Assembly: GCF_033118175.1 (NCBI RefSeq)
Contig: NC_083693.1
Coordinates: forward strand, 54,739,981-54,803,980
Origin: Dama dama
Lineage: Eukaryota > Chordata > Mammalia > Artiodactyla > Cervidae
Length of the DNA: 64,000 nt
Direction of reading: 5' to 3'
Shown here: positions 59,850 to 64,000 of the stretch, in pieces
Layout: every line of letters begins with the position of its first letter
Position numbering within the stretch: the first letter of the stretch is position 1
The notes under the pieces: generated by a model
The model's database searches: none
Told to the model about the DNA's origin: nothing
What the model saw: only the letters and a program-made list of their open reading frames with translations
Position numbers and translations under genes: made by a program

Positions 59850-62800
59850 TCAGTCAGTCAGTTCAGTCACTCAGTTGTGTCCGACTCTTTGCGACTCCGT
59901 GGACTGCAGCACACCAGGCTTCCCTGTCCATCACTGACTTCTGGAGCTTGCTCAAATTCACATCCATCGGGTCAGTGATGCCATCCAACCATCTCATCCT
60001 CTGTCGTCCCCTTCTCCTCCTGCCTTCAATCTTTCCCAGTGTCAGAGTCTTTCCAATGAGTCAGCTCTTCGTATCAGGTGGCCAAAGTATTGGAGTTTCA
60101 GCTTCAGCATTAGTCCTTCCAATGAATATTTAGGACTGATCTCCTTTAGAATGGACTGGTTGGATCTCCTTGCAGTCCAAGGGACTCTCAAGAGTCTTCT
60201 CCAACACCACAGTTCAAGAGCATCAATTTTTCGGCACTCAGCTTTCTTTATAGTTCAACTCTCATATCCATACATGACTACTGGAAAAACCACAGCCTTG
60301 ACTAGACAGACCTTTGTTGGCAAAGTAATGTCTCTGCTTTTTAAGACACTGTCTAGGTTGGTCATAGCTTTTCTTCCAAGAAGCAAGTGTCTTTTAATTT
60401 CATGGCTGCAATCACCATCTGCAGTGATTTTCAAGCCCCCCAAATTAGTCTCTCACTGTTTCCATTGCTTTCCCATCTATTTGCAGGAAGTGATGGGACT
60501 GGATGCCATGATCTTAGTTTTTTGAATGTTGAGTTTCAAGCCACCCTTTTCACTCTTCTCTTTCACTTTCATCAAGAGGCTCTTTAGTTCTTCTAAGCTT
60601 TCTGTCATAAGGGTGGTGTCATCTGCATATCTGAGGTTATTGATATTTCTCCTGGCAATCTTGATTCTAGCTTGTGAGTCATCCAGCCCCACATTTCTCA
60701 TGATGTACTCTGCATAGAAGTTAAATAAGCAGGTTGAAAATATACAGCCTTGATGTACTGTTTTATGTCCAGTTCTAACTGTTGCTTCTTGACCTGCATA
60801 CAGATTTCTCAGGAGGCAGGTAAGGTGGTCTGGTTTTTCCATCTCTTTAAGAATTTTCCACAGTTTGTTGTGATCCACACAGTCAAAGGCTTTGGGGTAG
60901 TCAATAAAGCAGAAGTAGATGTTTTTCTGGAACCCTCTTGCTTTCTCTATGATCCAATGGATGTTGGTAATTCGATCTTTGGTTCCTCTGTCTTTTCTAA
61001 ATCCAGTTTGAACATCTGGAAGTTCTCAGTTCATGTACTGCTGAAGCCTGGCTTGGAGAATTTTGAGCATTACTTTGTTAGCATGTGAGATGAGTGCAAT
61101 TGTATGGTAGTTTGAGCATTCTTTGGCATTGCCTTTCTTTGGGATTGGAATGAAAACTGACCTTTTCCAGTCCTGTGACTACTGCTGAGTTTTCCAAATT
61201 TGCTGGCATATTGAGTGCAGCACTATCATAGCATCATCTTTTAGGATTTGAAATAGCTCAAGTGGAATTCTATCACCTCCACTAGCTTAGTTCATAGTGA
61301 TGCTTCCTAAGGCCCACTTGACTTCACATTCCAGGATACTTGGCTCTTAGGTGAGTGATCACACCATCATGGTTATCTTGGTCATGAAGATCTTTTTTAT
61401 ATAGTTCTTTAGTATATTCTTGCCACCTCTTCTTAATATCTTTTGCCTCTGTTAAGCCCAAATCATTTCTGTCCTTTGTTGTGCCTCTCTTTGCATGAAA
61501 TATTCCCTTGGTATCTCTAATTTTCTTGAAGAGATCTCTAGTCTTTCCCATCCTATTTTTTCCCTCTATTTCTTTGTACTGATCACTGAGGAAGGGTTTC
61601 TTCTCTCTCCTTGCTATTCTTTGGAACTCTGCATTCAAATGCGTATATCTTTTCTTTTCTCCTTTGCCTTTAGCTTCTCTTCTTTCCTCAGCTATTTGTA
61701 AGGCCTCCTCAGACAACCGGCTTGCCTTTTTGCATTTCTTTTTCTTGGGGATGGTCTTGATCCCTGTCTCCTGTACAATGTCACGAACCTCCATCCATAG
61801 TTCATAAGGCACTCTGTCTATCAGATCTAATCCCTTGAATCTATTTGTCACTTCCACTGTATAATCATAAGGGGTTTGATTTAGGTCATAGTTGAATGGT
61901 CTAGTGGTTTTCCCTACTTTCTTCAGTTTAAGTCTGAATTTTGCAATAAGGAGTTCATGATCTGAGCCACAGTCAGCTCCAGGTCTTGTTTTCGCTAACT
62001 GTATAGAGCATCTCCATTTTCAGCTGCAAATAATATAATCAATCTGATTTTGGTATTGACCATCTGATGATGTCCATATGTAGAGTTATCTCTTGTGTTT
62101 TTGGAAGAGTGTGTTTGCTATGACCAGTGCGTTCTCTTGACCAAACTCTGTTAGCCTTTGCCCTACTTCATTTTGTACACCAAGGCCAAACTTGCCTGTT
62201 ACTACAGGTATCTCTTGACTTCCTACTTTTGCATTCCAGTCCCCTATGATGAAAAGGATATCTTTTTTGGGTGTTAGTTCTAGAAGGTCTTTAGGTCTTT
62301 ATAGAACTGTTCAGCTTTAGCTTCTTTGGATTAGTGGTTGGGGCATAGACTTGAATTACTGTGATATTGAATGGTTTGCCTTGGAAACGAACAGAGATCA
62401 TTATGTCATTTTTGAGATTGCACCCAGGTACCGCATTTTGGACTCTTTTGTTTACTATGAGGGCTACTCCATTTCTTCTAAGGGATTCTTGCCCACAGTA
62501 GAAGATACAGTGGTCATCTGAATTAAGTTCGTCCATTCCAGTCCATTTTAGTTCACTGATTCCTAAAATGTTAATGTTCACCCTTGCCATCTCCTGTTTG
62601 ACCACTCCCAATCTACCTTGATTCATGGACCTAACATTCCAGGTTCCTATGCAATATTGTTCTATACAGTATCAGACTTCCATCACCAGTCACATCCACA
62701 ACTGGGCGTTGTTTTTGCTTTGGCTCTGTCTCTTCATTCTTTCTGGAGTTATTTCTTCACTCTTCTCCAGTGGCATATTGGGCACCTACCAACCTGGTAG

Positions 62801-64000
62801 TTCATCTTTCAATGTCATATCTTTTTATCTTTTCATACTGTTCATGGGGTTCTCAAGGCAAGAATAAGTGAAGTGGTTTGCCATTCCCTTCTCCGGTGAA
62901 CCTGGTGGCTCAGATGCTAAAGTGTTTGCCTACAATGTGGGAGGCCCAGGTTCGACTCCTGGTTTGGGAAGATCCTCTGGAGAAGTAAATGGCAACCCAC
63001 TCCAGTAGTCTTACCTGGAAAATCCCATGGATGGAGGAGCGTGGTAGGCTACAGTCCATGGGGTCACAAAGAGTCGGACACGATTGAGCGATTTCACTTT
63101 CTTTCTTTCTTTTTCCAGTGAATCATGTTTTGTCAGAACTCTCCACCATGACCCATCTATCTTGGGTGGCCCTACATGGCATGGCTCATAGTTTCACTGA
63201 GTTAGACAAGGCTGTGGTCCAAGTGGTCAGTTTGATTAGTTTTCTGTGACTGTGGTTTTCATTCTGTCTGCCCTCTGATGGATAAGGATAAGAAGCTTAT
63301 GGAAGCTTCCTGATGGGAGAGACTGACTGTGGGGGAAACTGGGTTTTGTTCTAATGGGCAGGGCCATGCTCAGTAAATCTTTGATCCAATTTTCTATTGA
63401 TGGGTGGAGCTGTGTTCCCTCCCTGTTGTTTGACCTGAGACCAAACTGTAGTAGGGGTAATGCAGACTGTGGGGACCTCCTTCAAAAGGTCTAATGCACA
63501 CACTGTTGTATTCAGTGCCCCTGACCTGACCCTGCAGCAGGCCACTGTCTCTGCTGGAGACTCCTGAACACTCACAGGCAAGTCTGGGTCAGTCTCTTGT
63601 GGGGTCATTGATTCTTTCTCCTGGGTCCTGGTATGCAAAAGGTTTTGTTTCTGCCCTCCAAGAGTCTGTTTCCCCACTCCTGTGGAAGTACTGTAATCAA
63701 ATCCCACTGGCCTCCAATGTCAAATTCCCTAGGGATTCTCAGTCCCTTTGCCAGATCCCCAGGTTGGGAAATCTGTTGTGGGTCCTAGAACTTTCTTAAC
63801 AGTGCCAGAATTTATTTGGTACAATTGTTCTGCAGTTTGTGGGTTGTCTGCTTGGCGGCTCTATGGTGGGGTTAATGGCGACCTCCTCCAAGAGGCCACA
63901 TGCTGTGTCAGCCAGATCTGCTGCGCCCAGAGCCCCTACCCATGTGGCAAGTCACTGCTGACCCGTGCCTCCATGGGAGATGCTCAAACACTCTAAGGCA
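59850..64000 (-). mobile_element. BovB LINE, near full length, antisense, interrupted by a SINE
   Basis: It begins at the 3' tail (CAGTCAGTCAGTTCAGTCACTC) and continues to the window end. On the - strand, from high to low coordinates, it has the long 5' region (63,114-64,000), an endonuclease part (about 62,291-62,626, with GISELKWTGMDELN and IQVYAPT), a middle part (61,324-61,857) and the reverse transcriptase (60,477-60,878) with the YADD catalytic box at 60618-60629. These open pieces are in different frames with stops between, so the copy is dead. A Bov-tA SINE splits it at 62,895-63,113. The 5' end lies beyond 64,000. BovB is the RTE-type LINE known for horizontal transfer between reptiles and ruminants. 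Confidence 0.95.
62895..63113 (+). repeat. Bov-tA SINE inserted into the BovB
   Basis: GAACCTGGTGGCTCAGATGC head, CCAGGTTCGACTCCTGG B-box region, ACACGATTGAGCGATTTCAC, then a CTTT-rich tail. BovB sequence continues without loss on both sides, so the SINE is the younger element. Confidence 0.94.

Larger units (their letters stand above)
19420..64000 (-). other. SLC25A21: SLC25A21 transcription unit, 3' part (continues beyond window)
   Basis: Four coding exons in correct order on the - strand (48046-48210, 24082-24263, 23125-23177, 19806-19867) join in frame. They give 153 residues ending in the carrier's C-terminus, fitting residues 147-299 of a 299-residue protein. I looked for the preceding exon (the one with the second carrier signature) between 48.2 and 64 kb and did not find it, so it lies beyond the window. 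The gene carries very long introns loaded with retroposons. Confidence 0.85.
48211..64000 (-). other. SLC25A21: SLC25A21 intron, upstream part (continues past window)
   Basis: No further carrier exon is recognised in 15.8 kb. It holds BovB copies at 50.0, 54.1 and 59.85 kb, L1 ends at 50.8 and 53.2-55.5 kb, Bov-tA SINEs and MIRs, each listed. Stretches at about 48.2-50.0, 52.1-53.1, 55.7-57.7 and 58.0-59.8 kb look largely unique; no gene is visible there. Confidence 0.75.

Noticed and set aside
62930..62975. tRNA-like B-box sequences (GGTTCGAnTCC) in several places
   Set aside because: All lie in the tRNA-derived heads of Bov-tA SINEs; no cloverleaf tRNA gene is present.
1..64000. Search for a previously undescribed gene system or endogenous viral gene cluster
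   Set aside because: All strong coding signals belong to PAX9, SLC25A21 or LINE remnants. I saw no LTR pair or gag/pol/env-like open frames.

Overview
This is nuclear DNA from a ruminant (bovid-like) mammal. Two lines of evidence support that. First, the spliced exons of two mammalian genes are present. Second, the right-hand two-thirds is full of ruminant-lineage retroposons: BovB (RTE-type) LINEs, tRNA-headed Bov-tA and BOV-A2 SINEs, and a BovL1-like 3' end. I cannot tell cattle, sheep, goat or buffalo apart from the sequence alone.

Layout. Bases 1-1640 are upstream DNA with no recognisable gene. From about 1640 to 18,600 lies PAX9 on the + strand, with all four coding exons: 2026-2029, 2788-3414, 6376-6515 (or 6373-6515) and 15398-15652. 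They join into a complete 341/342-residue paired-box transcription factor. CpG-rich DNA surrounds exons 1-2 and exon 3. Convergent with it, on the - strand, is the 3' half of SLC25A21, the mitochondrial 2-oxodicarboxylate carrier: exons 48046-48210, 24082-24263, 23125-23177 and 19806-19867, encoding the last 153 residues. The rest of SLC25A21 lies beyond base 64,000. PAX9 and SLC25A21 sit tail to tail, as in other mammals. The two proteins are functionally unrelated; the long SLC25A21 introns are plausible places for PAX9 control elements.

Repeat landscape. From about 1.3 to 22.8 kb (PAX9 and the SLC25A21 3' end) I see no young ruminant retroposon, only very old MIR-like remnants. From 22.8 kb onward SINEs and LINEs are dense: an L1 at 30.2-36.1 kb broken up by at least five later insertions, five separate BovB copies, and a long inverted BovB from 59.85 kb to the window end, itself interrupted by a Bov-tA. 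This contrast is typical of developmental regulator loci.

I did not find an undescribed gene system. The points most worth checking are a perfect 27-bp palindrome in PAX9 intron 1, a G-rich tract beside the first splice donor, a tandem splice acceptor at PAX9 exon 3, the repeat-poor domain, unique intronic blocks that could be enhancers, and several datable nests of retroposons.
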